A DNA stretch of 7,635 nucleotides from assembly GCA_905201685.1 (NCBI GenBank), contig CAJKOW010000066.1, positions 1 through 7,635 on the forward strand. Reading direction: 5' to 3'. The stretch comes from an uncultured Bacteroides sp. GTDB lineage: Bacteria; Bacteroidota; Bacteroidia; Bacteroidales; Bacteroidaceae. Positions 1 through 6,793 of this stretch are shown here, in pieces. The stretch's first letter is position 1. Every line of letters starts with the position of its first letter. The position numbers and the translations under genes were made by a program. The notes below the pieces were generated by a model. That model was not told the origin of the DNA. It worked only from the letters and a program-made list of their open reading frames with translations, and made no database searches.

Positions 1-290
1 ATGTTCCGCTAAAAGTTAAAGTTCATAGTTAATTTAATTACAATTATAAATGAGTCGCAGAAATTAGCTTCATACAAAATCTCTTCTGATTTTTTATATA
101 GAAGCATAGCCTTCAGCCTTCATTTTTCTCTATTAGTTTTTAACTTCTAAGTCCACTCAGAGCTTAAAGCAAATTCTTCTAACTTATTCAAATTCTGTTA
201 GTTTTCACAAAAAAAATAAAATTTTAAACACCTACAAAGCTAAACTTCAGTAAAAGTTAATGCATACTTCTTCTAAAACAGAATTTGTAA
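1..290. other. AT-rich intergenic tail, no gene seen
   Basis: This stretch follows the last minus-strand gene and is very AT-rich. Every ATG I tested on the minus strand (near 262, 120, 69 and 25) runs into a stop within about ten codons, and nothing convincing starts on the plus strand. A T-run exists in the minus direction around 211-226, but I see no GC-rich stem before it, so I do not call a terminator. A 7-bp tandem duplication (GCCTTCA twice, 109-122) and a repeated AAAAGTTAA near 11-19 and 252-260 are the only small repeats noticed, and both are compatible with chance. Confidence 0.6.
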
Positions 291-692
291 TTAGAAATTT
301 GCATCAAAGGCCCCCAATTCGCGGAGTTGTTGCTCACTCAAAACACCTACATATTCCGGCAATCCATAATCAGTCATAGGAACACAATTAACCTCACCAT
401 TTCCGTCACAAACTACTTGTGTCGTAGGAATTTTTGACGTATTATAATAATTTACTCCATTTTGCTGGAAGAAAAAAGAATAAGTATAAGTATAATAGTT
501 TAAGCTATACTTTACTCGGACTCTAAATCCGCCTCCCATATCAGGAATTTCTGGAAAACTTTCTCCACAAGCATGTATTAAATTAACAGACAGATCACTA
601 AGCTTCTGCGATCGTAGAACAACTATTACATTCTGAATAGTAAACACACACATAACAACAGTCAATAGTACTAAGCACTTGTTTTTTAACAT
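291..692 (-). CDS. Small secreted protein, NVEALA-like
   Basis: This 133-residue protein begins with a short basic start and a hydrophobic segment (about residues 6-26) that looks like a signal or anchor sequence. It is followed by KLSDLSVNLIHACGES (30-45). That stretch resembles the LSxLxLxNVEALA region after the leader in NVEALA-family Bacteroides peptides, but the name motif itself is not preserved, so family membership is an inference. The middle (61-83) is strikingly rich in Tyr and Phe. Two cysteines (C95, C103) flank a short Gly/Asn-rich turn as in other small Bacteroides secreted proteins, and C42 lies just after the leader. No lipobox is convincing and no enzyme motif is visible. The gene starts 30 bp after the ligase gene and has no promoter of its own that I can find, so it is very likely cotranscribed with it. 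Its function is unknown; acceptor or partner of the ligase is a hypothesis. Confidence 0.7.
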   Translation of the reverse strand: MLKNKCLVLLTVVMCVFTIQNVIVVLRSQKLSDLSVNLIHACGESFPEIPDMGGGFRVRVKYSLNYYTYTYSFFFQQNGVNYYNTSKIPTTQVVCDGNGEVNCVPMTDYGLPEYVGVLSEQQLRELGAFDANF

Positions 693-722
693 AATCCGTA
701 AATTTTAAAGTTAATAATAAAA

Positions 723-2516
723 TTAATTAATATCATCTAACAATATTCTCATTTCTTCACGCATCAAATCAACTTGAGATGAATAAACTTTAGGGCACTG
801 AATAAGAACAATATTTGCCATATCTTTTGCTTTTTCTTTATTAAAATATTGAGGCTCTGAATAAAGTTTTGCCAATAAATAATAAGGATATAAACGCATT
901 GGAACTAACTGAAGAGAATATTTAAAACAAAATTCTGCTAAATAGAAGTTTTGAGCTTCTTGGTAATATATACCTTGCAAATTCCATATTTGAGAATTAC
1001 AATCAACTAACTTTGCATATTCTAAAACATCACATGCCTCCATAAGATGCCCCATTTCACGAAGACTATTTGCATAATTAAATAAAAAAAGACGACTATA
1101 TTTTAAATCTGGGAAAAGCATTCTATAACCATTTAAAGCTATGTCATACAATTTTTTATTATACGCATTTTCTATCATACCCCATTCTTTATAAGTTTTC
1201 GGCAAATTAGACAATTTACATGTAATCATCCCCCCACCAATGCAAAGTAACAGTGACAAAAATAAAGTCAAACGCCATATACCCTTTAATGAACTACCAC
1301 CATTAACAGTAACGCAAAAAGCACTAAACACAACAATAACAATTCCAAAAGGAAGTACTTGCAAAGGATAGGAAGAAACAGCAAAAAAAGCAAATGCGAG
1401 CAATGCCCCACACAATCCATATTCCTGCCGAATAAGACCTTGACGAAAAACAAGTACACCACAAATTAAAACTAAAATCAGCAATAATATTCCACCTTCT
1501 ATAGTCAGTTGCAAATAATCGTTAAAAGCATATTCTACATACCCTGCTACATATTTTTCAAGATCTGTAGCTTGTCCTGAAGCAAAATAATCAGCTTGTG
1601 CCTTACCATATACAGCGGGAAAGCGTCCTACTCCATAGCCTATAAAGGGGTGTTCACTAATGGCTTGACAAGTGTTTTTCCAGATCAGCAACCTCCCATA
1701 AGCCGAATTAGCTTTAATTTGAAAGACTCCTACAGCAACAAAGAATACGATAAAACATCCTATCATAATGCACCCGATTGCTCTGTATGGTGTCTTTTTA
1801 CAATATTTCCAAAATTGTTTTAACCAACCTTTTTGCATAACTAACACCCATAGCATACTAACAGCAATAGCCATCCATGCCGAACGACTCATTGCCGCAG
1901 GAAGAATGCAAAACATCAGAGCCATAGATAAAATATGCAAATATCTGATTCTCCCTTGAGTACTCAGAAAACCATGTAAAGAAACCGGAAGCAACAAGGC
2001 TAAATAACCGGAATAAGGACCTGGATTGAAAAAAGGTCCTGTAATACGGAACAACGGATGAGCAGAATCAACTAAACCATAAAGTTGCATCACTCCCCAA
2101 ACAGATAGCATACAACCAACTAAAGAAATAAATATTGGTAGTATTTTTCTAATATCCGGACAGTAAGATAGCATTATTCTTATGGAAAACCATAGCAACA
2201 TCAACAAAATTGCATAAAAGATCTTCCAATCAGCCAAACGAAGAGAGTAATCGTATCGTAAAAGATAATAGGCAATAATAGCCACTATCAAACCATCAAA
2301 ATACGTAAAAACAAATACACCTTTATGTAACCATAGAGAACATAAAAAAGATATTATACAAAAAGCACTTATTCCAATGGATAGTGGATACAAACGAAAA
2401 AAACAATCATTAAGAGCAAAAGGAACAAATGGACTACACAACACCCCAACTAATACTAAAGACATCAGTATAGGTAAAATTTTAACATATGTATGAAGTG
2501 TTATCATATTAAGCAT
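723..2516 (-). CDS. O-antigen ligase/polymerase family (Wzy_C) membrane protein with C-terminal TPR-like region
   Basis: This 597-residue protein has about 12 hydrophobic segments between residues 14 and 432. The family signs are GPFFNPGPYSGYLA (160-173), SRSAW (210-214), GRLLIW followed by EHPFIGYGVGRF (274-299), and FNDYLQLTIEGG (331-342). The hydrophilic stretch 267-337 matches the large periplasmic loop of WaaL, Wzy and PglL enzymes. Residues 445-595 look like TPR helical repeats (for example around 477-506 and 511-540). Family members transfer or polymerise lipid-linked glycans in the periplasm: WaaL onto lipid A core, PglL onto protein, Wzy onto another repeat unit. Sequence alone does not separate these. 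The position usually held by the conserved loop His (HN-x-x-LQ) is Phe331. The first ATG is preferred because AGGA lies four bases before it; ATG at codon 4 is possible. A strong promoter precedes it. The gene is AT-rich compared with the 3099-6756 operon. Confidence 0.88.
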   Translation of the reverse strand: MLNMITLHTYVKILPILMSLVLVGVLCSPFVPFALNDCFFRLYPLSIGISAFCIISFLCSLWLHKGVFVFTYFDGLIVAIIAYYLLRYDYSLRLADWKIFYAILLMLLWFSIRIMLSYCPDIRKILPIFISLVGCMLSVWGVMQLYGLVDSAHPLFRITGPFFNPGPYSGYLALLLPVSLHGFLSTQGRIRYLHILSMALMFCILPAAMSRSAWMAIAVSMLWVLVMQKGWLKQFWKYCKKTPYRAIGCIMIGCFIVFFVAVGVFQIKANSAYGRLLIWKNTCQAISEHPFIGYGVGRFPAVYGKAQADYFASGQATDLEKYVAGYVEYAFNDYLQLTIEGGILLLILVLICGVLVFRQGLIRQEYGLCGALLAFAFFAVSSYPLQVLPFGIVIVVFSAFCVTVNGGSSLKGIWRLTLFLSLLLCIGGGMITCKLSNLPKTYKEWGMIENAYNKKLYDIALNGYRMLFPDLKYSRLFLFNYANSLREMGHLMEACDVLEYAKLVDCNSQIWNLQGIYYQEAQNFYLAEFCFKYSLQLVPMRLYPYYLLAKLYSEPQYFNKEKAKDMANIVLIQCPKVYSSQVDLMREEMRILLDDIN

Positions 2517-2561
2517 AAGGTCCTATCATTTTTACATAAACAAAAGCAGACAACTACTAAC

Positions 2562-2588
2562 TAATCATTCTTTTACAAAAAATGATTA
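2562..2588 (-). repeat. Leader hairpin of the ligase operon
   Basis: TAATCATT (2562-2569) and AATGATTA (2581-2588) are a perfect 8-bp inverted repeat. The T and A tracts between them can extend the stem around one bulged base. It lies in the predicted 5' leader of the ligase mRNA, between the promoter and the start codon. It is AT-only apart from two pairs, so the fold is weak. It may be a regulatory or stability element, or chance in AT-rich DNA. Confidence 0.4.
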
Positions 2589-2617
2589 AACTATAAATTT
2601 CCGTTTCTCATACTTTA

Positions 2618-2649
2618 CAAAAGTATATACTGCCATCCAATGTAACAAA
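2618..2649 (-). promoter_or_regulatory. Bacteroides-type sigma-ABfr promoter for the ligase operon
   Basis: On the minus strand TTTG (2646-2649) is followed after exactly 20 bases by TACTTTTG (2618-2625). This fits the established Bacteroides consensus of TTTG at -33 and TAnnTTTG at -7 without a mismatch. Transcription would start near 2611, giving a leader of about 95 bases before the ligase ATG. The -7 box lies inside a small palindrome, TACTTT-ACA-AAAGTA (2611-2625). It is the best promoter match in the window and separates the ligase and small-protein genes from the HTH gene. Confidence 0.75.
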
Positions 2650-2653
2650 TATC

Positions 2654-2695
2654 AAGCGTATACAAATACGCTGCATTCTGCATTTGTATACGCTT
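2654..2695. repeat. Perfect 14-bp inverted repeat; terminator or operator
   Basis: AAGCGTATACAAAT (2654-2667) is repeated in perfect inverted form at 2682-2695 around a 14-base spacer that can itself pair TGCA with TGCA. It lies 17 bp beyond the stop of the HTH gene and 4 bp upstream of the -33 box of the ligase promoter. A 14-bp stem right after a gene suggests a transcription terminator, although the minus-strand RNA after it has only a broken U-rich stretch. The position just upstream of -33 also fits an activator-type operator. Both roles may apply. Confidence 0.7.
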
Positions 2696-2711
2696 CTACA
2701 GCATAATATAT

Positions 2712-3032
2712 TCAGCAATACAAATTTTTAACCCAATCCCCCAAACTTACGTTTGTAATGGCCAGTTTCTGTTTAATGCGATAACGCCTCAGCCGAAGCG
2801 ACGATGGCAATATAGATAGAAGTTGTGCAATCTCTTTATTACCAATCCCCAATCGCATAAGAAATAATATTCTGATATCTTCTTCCGTCAGCGAACGGCA
2901 TGACTCGTGCAACTTTACCGGAAAGTTGTTGTCAATGCGGCACAATGCATTTTCTACATATACCCAATTCAACAGTCGAAAGCTGCTGCTCTTTAAAATG
3001 TAATTCAATACTTTAATCTTTTCTTCATTCAT
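2712..3032 (-). CDS. Stand-alone LuxR/sigma-region-4-like HTH protein
   Basis: This 106-residue protein has an N-terminal helical part (1-45) and a helix-turn-helix at about 48-90. Its core is LTEEDIRILFLMRLGIGNKEIAQLL (48-72), followed by a basic recognition segment (75-90, with RLRRYRIKQKL). The pattern, including the preceding NWVYVENALCRID and an acidic LTEED start to the first helix, closely resembles the C-terminal DNA-binding domain that ends long sensor-type regulators of Bacteroidetes. Here no sensor, receiver or TPR part is attached, and the preceding gene ends only 66 bp upstream. It is therefore either a genuine small regulator or a domain left from a larger protein; the intact frame and separate start favour the former. 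No clear promoter was found in the 66-bp gap, which contains the palindrome CCTATAGG at 3045-3052. It probably regulates the following ligase operon, but this is inference from position. Confidence 0.75.
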   Translation of the reverse strand: MNEEKIKVLNYILKSSSFRLLNWVYVENALCRIDNNFPVKLHESCRSLTEEDIRILFLMRLGIGNKEIAQLLSILPSSLRLRRYRIKQKLAITNVSLGDWVKNLYC

Positions 3033-3098
3033 AGCCTCACATTTCCTATAGGTTATTCTTAATTTATTTTATTTTAAAAACCATCATCCCACCAAGTT

Positions 3099-5030
3099 TT
3101 ACCAATAAACCTGTTTTCCATCCGAATATTCGAAAATCCGTTCATCATTTCCACGGCTGTGATTTTTCAGGTAAAGCAAAGCTCCCTGAGGCACCCGATA
3201 AAGCAGGGAATCGGAAGCAGCTGTTTGCCTGCCTGCAGAAATCCAATAACCCAACGAGTCATAGAACAGCTCGTACTCGTCGCCCTGCCGGATAAAGTTA
3301 TCACGATTGCGCGGCGTGAAAACTATTTTCCGGATAGTCTGTGGCTTACCCAGATCGAGTCCAGCCCAGCCACCGGACGGCTGATAGTAATCGAACGAAG
3401 TATAAGGGTCACCATCATAGACATTGGTATAATCGTGTTTGCCGTCGCCATGAGTACCGTTGCTGGTCCCGATGACATGCCCTTTCAAAGGAAGGCTGTC
3501 TGTAGGGGTAGCATAGAATGACGCCTCCGACAGATTGCAATACCCGTTTTCCGGGCCGTAGTAACGGACATACCGGTAAGCCTTTTTGCTGTCAACCCCC
3601 ATCACATTGTGCAGACGCACCGGTAACCCGGTGACAACGGCCAGCGTATCCCTGACACGAAAATCGGGATGGGTGCTTCCTTCGAAAACTCCGTTGACCA
3701 TACGCTGCGGAAAAGATTCCACAAACTGATGGTATTTGTTCAGTAACTTGATTTCTTCTATACCACTGCCGGCACGGAAGTAATGGATGCCCCGGCTCTC
3801 TTTATCAAGCACAAAGGGGGCAGAGACAGGCATCAGCCTGCCCTGTTCGTAAATGGCCAGTGTGAAGACGACGCCGCCTTCCACATCATCGAACGCCAGA
3901 TAACGGTCGTTGATGCAGGTTGCCGCTAAAGGAACCCATTCCTGCCACGATGCTCCGCACAAGTAAACTACGCCACAGGCCGGAAGGCGGGACAGTTCGT
4001 CCACAGGAACGTAAAGCGTACGGGCATACTTACCGCTATACAGCCGCGTGACATCCGTAAAATGGACATATCGGAAATCCGGATGGATCATCCCGGCATC
4101 TCCACCGCTATTTTCAACCAGACTCCGGTCGGTACTGAAGGTCTGACGGTAAACTTTCGACTTGATTCCCCAATACCTTCTGACAGGCTCGGGACGACGG
4201 CCATCGTACATATAATAGGAATCGCCGTACTTATCCAGCACAAAATTCCAGAAATGCGCCACGTTGGCATCTCCCCGCAAAGGCATATAGTCGCATCCGC
4301 AGGGGATGCCTACCGCACGGAATATATAAGTCAGCCTGTCTGCCTCTTCCCGACAGTTGCCCGAATTCCAATCTACCAGGTCGGGGCCTACATGAGGTCC
4401 GTTACCCAGCGAAGACGAAAAATTGAACTTCTTCTTTGCCAAAGAATCTATCAGGACGCCGGCCGCAAACAAAGGGTCGGCTGCTTCGGGCAGACAACGA
4501 ATGCTGTCGAGCAACGGATTGAAGGCTTTATATACTTTTTCCCGCCAAGGCTTCAGCGGTTCGTCGGCAAGCCGGTAGGGCAGGATGTATTCGCAGAAAT
4601 CCGTGAAAGAGACATTTTTTCCCCACGGCTGCTCGTTCCATACTTTGAACGCCCACTCGATGTTGTCTATCAGAAATTCGGACGAAAGGGTCAGGTCGGA
4701 CACACCCTGCACCTGCCGGGAAGAAACCGAACCATAAAGTTTCCTTACCGAGTCCTGCACCTCCTCTATGGTCAGTTCGCCTGTACCGAAGAGTTCGTAC
4801 ATCTTCAGATACGGTTCCATCTGTTCAGCCCGGAATCCTCCATGATAGGGCAGGTTCTCTATCAGATATTCTGCTGCCCTGCGCTTCAACGAATCAGTCT
4901 CGTACCGTTGCAGCACAAGTTTCAGCGACGGGTTTTCGGACAGCGTCTTTTCCAATACCGATGTCCTCTCCGAATCGGTACACCCGACCAGCAAAACAAC
5001 TGTCCATAAGTAAAGTATCAATTGTTTCAT
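3099..5030 (-). CDS. Transglutaminase-fold lipoprotein with C-terminal discoidin-like domain
   Basis: This 643-residue protein opens with a hydrophobic signal and a lipobox LVGC, with lipid-bearing Cys17. The following TDSE supplies acidic residues like those that send Bacteroidetes lipoproteins to the surface. An N-terminal helical region (about 20-200) precedes a transglutaminase-like core. Cys226 lies in SGNCREEA and is followed by FRAVGIPCG (237-245), His259 in AHFWN, and Asp276 in YMYDG, forming the complete Cys-His-Asp triad. A beta-rich segment (about 330-440) follows. Residues 530-640 resemble an F5/8 type C galactose-binding-like module (YDGDPYTSFDYY, WAGLDLGKPQTIRKI). Bacterial members of this fold are often peptidases or amidases rather than cross-linkers, so the substrate cannot be named. 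The gene starts 13 bp after the GH43-like gene and is almost certainly cotranscribed. An envelope role on a glycoprotein or peptide-bearing glycan is plausible. Confidence 0.88.
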   Translation of the reverse strand: MKQLILYLWTVVLLVGCTDSERTSVLEKTLSENPSLKLVLQRYETDSLKRRAAEYLIENLPYHGGFRAEQMEPYLKMYELFGTGELTIEEVQDSVRKLYGSVSSRQVQGVSDLTLSSEFLIDNIEWAFKVWNEQPWGKNVSFTDFCEYILPYRLADEPLKPWREKVYKAFNPLLDSIRCLPEAADPLFAAGVLIDSLAKKKFNFSSSLGNGPHVGPDLVDWNSGNCREEADRLTYIFRAVGIPCGCDYMPLRGDANVAHFWNFVLDKYGDSYYMYDGRRPEPVRRYWGIKSKVYRQTFSTDRSLVENSGGDAGMIHPDFRYVHFTDVTRLYSGKYARTLYVPVDELSRLPACGVVYLCGASWQEWVPLAATCINDRYLAFDDVEGGVVFTLAIYEQGRLMPVSAPFVLDKESRGIHYFRAGSGIEEIKLLNKYHQFVESFPQRMVNGVFEGSTHPDFRVRDTLAVVTGLPVRLHNVMGVDSKKAYRYVRYYGPENGYCNLSEASFYATPTDSLPLKGHVIGTSNGTHGDGKHDYTNVYDGDPYTSFDYYQPSGGWAGLDLGKPQTIRKIVFTPRNRDNFIRQGDEYELFYDSLGYWISAGRQTAASDSLLYRVPQGALLYLKNHSRGNDERIFEYSDGKQVYW

Positions 5031-5043
5031 TTTCTATATAAGT

Positions 5044-6756
5044 TCATTTAATGAGAGATTGCTTTTCACCACAGGTTATTCCACCTTCATTGAAACTGTC
5101 GATGGTAAAATAATACGACCGGTCGGCCTGCAAGCTTCGGATGGTCAGTTCCGTATCATCGTAAAGGATGTAATTGTGATACATTTTGTCGGGGGCGCTC
5201 CCGTAACGGATGTTATACCCGAGCGCATCAGGGGCAGGCTTCCATTTCAGGAAAACTGTCCGCCGGTCCGTCGAATCGCGGTCGGCAATGTAGATTGCAG
5301 TCTTTCCGGGCAAAGCTTTTTCCGATTTACCGAAAATGCGAAACTCAAGCAACGAGAACTTGCCCGTCGGACAACGCAGATTGACAATCCTGAAATAACG
5401 CTTCCGAACAGGTCGGGCAAATGGTATATAACAATGTGTTGCCTCCCGCCGATTATCCGCATAGTCGGCAACCGTCGTCCAACGTCTGCCGTCGGCGGAC
5501 GCTTCGATGCGGAACTGATAACAGCGGTCATCGCCCGACCGGCAAGAATCCAGCTCATAATCGGCAAAACTGACCTGAACGGCACAGGCGTGGCATCTTT
5601 CGCCCACATCGACCGACAGATATTCCCCTTCCCCGTTGCTCTGCGCACTCCAGAACGAACGGATGTTTTCATCGTTGGCACATTCGGCCGGACGCTTCCT
5701 CAACTCGGAAGAGGCCTGCACCGGCTTAGCATAAGACAGCAGCATCCACCCCGGAAAGAACTCTTCCGGCGACTCGACTTTCTTTTCGGGAATATACATC
5801 GGATAATCGCCCCACCCGGTATAGACATACAGCAGGCTGTCTTTGTCGAAAAAGGCCGGATGCAATGCCAGCCGTCCCTCAAACAAGGTCTTCGTGGCAA
5901 GCGGCACGGTTCCGACGTGCCAATAATTGCCATACCGGTCGCTGAACACACATCCGTAGCCAATACCGGCCACAAAACCTTCCGGCTTATAAGCATACGG
6001 ATTGTGAGCGGCAGGGAGAAAAGGACCCAAAGGATGGCCGGAAACATATACTGCATCGTTCGAACTTTTCAGGTAAGAGCCCGGAGAAGCATACTGCAAA
6101 TAGTATCGTCCGCCGTGTTTGGTCATCCAGCCCTCGTCTATCCAGGTAGGGTCGGTCACTTCCCAGTCATTGTAGTCGCCCGGCTTTTCCCAACCGTTTT
6201 TCATCCTATTGCCTTTCAACAAAGGCTTTAAAGTATCTGTCGGGCACCAGGTATCCGGATTTATTTCCACACCAACGAGCACAGCCGGATTACCGGTACT
6301 GGCGTACAGATATACTTTTTTATCGTCGTCGCAGAACAGCATGGGCTGCGACAAATCGGCGTATGGAAAACTGTCAGTCGCTATTTCCCACATTCCCGTC
6401 TCCGGACGGTTCGTCCTGTAGATGGTATCTGTTTTGAAGGAGGACATAAAATACAGTTCACCGTCCATTTCCATCACCGTTGGTGCAATGGCATCGGAGG
6501 GCAAGTTGGTAGGAACCGTATCCCATCGGACCAGATCCGACGAACGGTAGTAACCCTTAGCATTTGTTGCGAACAGATAATATTCGTCGCGAAACAGCAC
6601 CACGCAAGGCGAACCGATATCACGCCTTAGTACGTCTCCGTCCGCAAGCCTATATTCAATGTCCAGCGGATTGCATACCGTAGATAAATGCTTTCCGACA
6701 TGTTCGTCGGAATGGCAACTCGTCATTATCAACAAGAGGAATAGAAGTTTTTTCAT
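5044..6756 (-). CDS. GH43-fold lipoprotein with discoidin and FnIII-like domains; catalytic residues altered
   Basis: This 570-residue protein has a lipobox-like MTSC with Cys14, followed by HSDEH. Residues about 28-325 match the five-bladed propeller of GH43: SPCVVLFRDEYYLFAT (49-64), APTVMEMDGELYF (91-103), QPMLFCDDDKKVYLYAS (137-153), WIDEGWMTKHGGRYYLQYAS (205-224), and YGCVFSDRYGNYWHVGT (267-283). A discoidin-like domain (about 345-476) and a fibronectin-III-like domain (about 480-568) follow. Classical GH43 enzymes, such as arabinofuranosidases, xylosidases and galactanases, use an Asp before the first Pro, an Asp in the DP-x-LF blade and a Glu in EGP. Here these are Ser49, Gln137 and Asp207 (Glu208 is one residue off), and the usual His of the GHG-type loop is Tyr267. 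The fold is clear, but activity is doubtful. It may be a glycan-binding pseudoenzyme or use another mechanism. It is the first gene of a two-gene operon. No convincing promoter was found upstream, where a MITE-like element lies 38 bp away. Confidence 0.85.
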   Translation of the reverse strand: MKKLLFLLLIMTSCHSDEHVGKHLSTVCNPLDIEYRLADGDVLRRDIGSPCVVLFRDEYYLFATNAKGYYRSSDLVRWDTVPTNLPSDAIAPTVMEMDGELYFMSSFKTDTIYRTNRPETGMWEIATDSFPYADLSQPMLFCDDDKKVYLYASTGNPAVLVGVEINPDTWCPTDTLKPLLKGNRMKNGWEKPGDYNDWEVTDPTWIDEGWMTKHGGRYYLQYASPGSYLKSSNDAVYVSGHPLGPFLPAAHNPYAYKPEGFVAGIGYGCVFSDRYGNYWHVGTVPLATKTLFEGRLALHPAFFDKDSLLYVYTGWGDYPMYIPEKKVESPEEFFPGWMLLSYAKPVQASSELRKRPAECANDENIRSFWSAQSNGEGEYLSVDVGERCHACAVQVSFADYELDSCRSGDDRCYQFRIEASADGRRWTTVADYADNRREATHCYIPFARPVRKRYFRIVNLRCPTGKFSLLEFRIFGKSEKALPGKTAIYIADRDSTDRRTVFLKWKPAPDALGYNIRYGSAPDKMYHNYILYDDTELTIRSLQADRSYYFTIDSFNEGGITCGEKQSLIK

Positions 6757-6793
6757 GTTTTCTTCGTATTAATCAGGTTTTGTTTTCAACAAT

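Noticed and set aside
109..122. Tandem GCCTTCA duplication as the start of a repeat array
   Set aside because: Only two copies of 7 bp are present, with no further units nearby, so it may be chance.
3033..3098. Terminator or promoter in the gap between the transglutaminase and HTH genes
   Set aside because: Only a weak AAAAC/GTTTT pairing and a T-run are present, and no TTTG/TAnnTTTG pair was found.
4062..5009. 315-codon plus-strand open frame opposite the transglutaminase-fold gene
   Set aside because: It is antisense to a well-supported gene, resembles no family I know and has no start context.
5059..6231. 390-codon plus-strand open frame opposite the GH43-like gene
   Set aside because: It lies wholly antisense to a gene with clear domain matches, has no recognisable domain, and such long shadows are expected opposite GC-richer coding DNA.
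6757..6793. Promoter immediately upstream of the GH43-like gene
   Set aside because: CATTGTTG is a poor -7 match and the TTTG upstream is only about 14 bases away, which is too close for the Bacteroides spacing.
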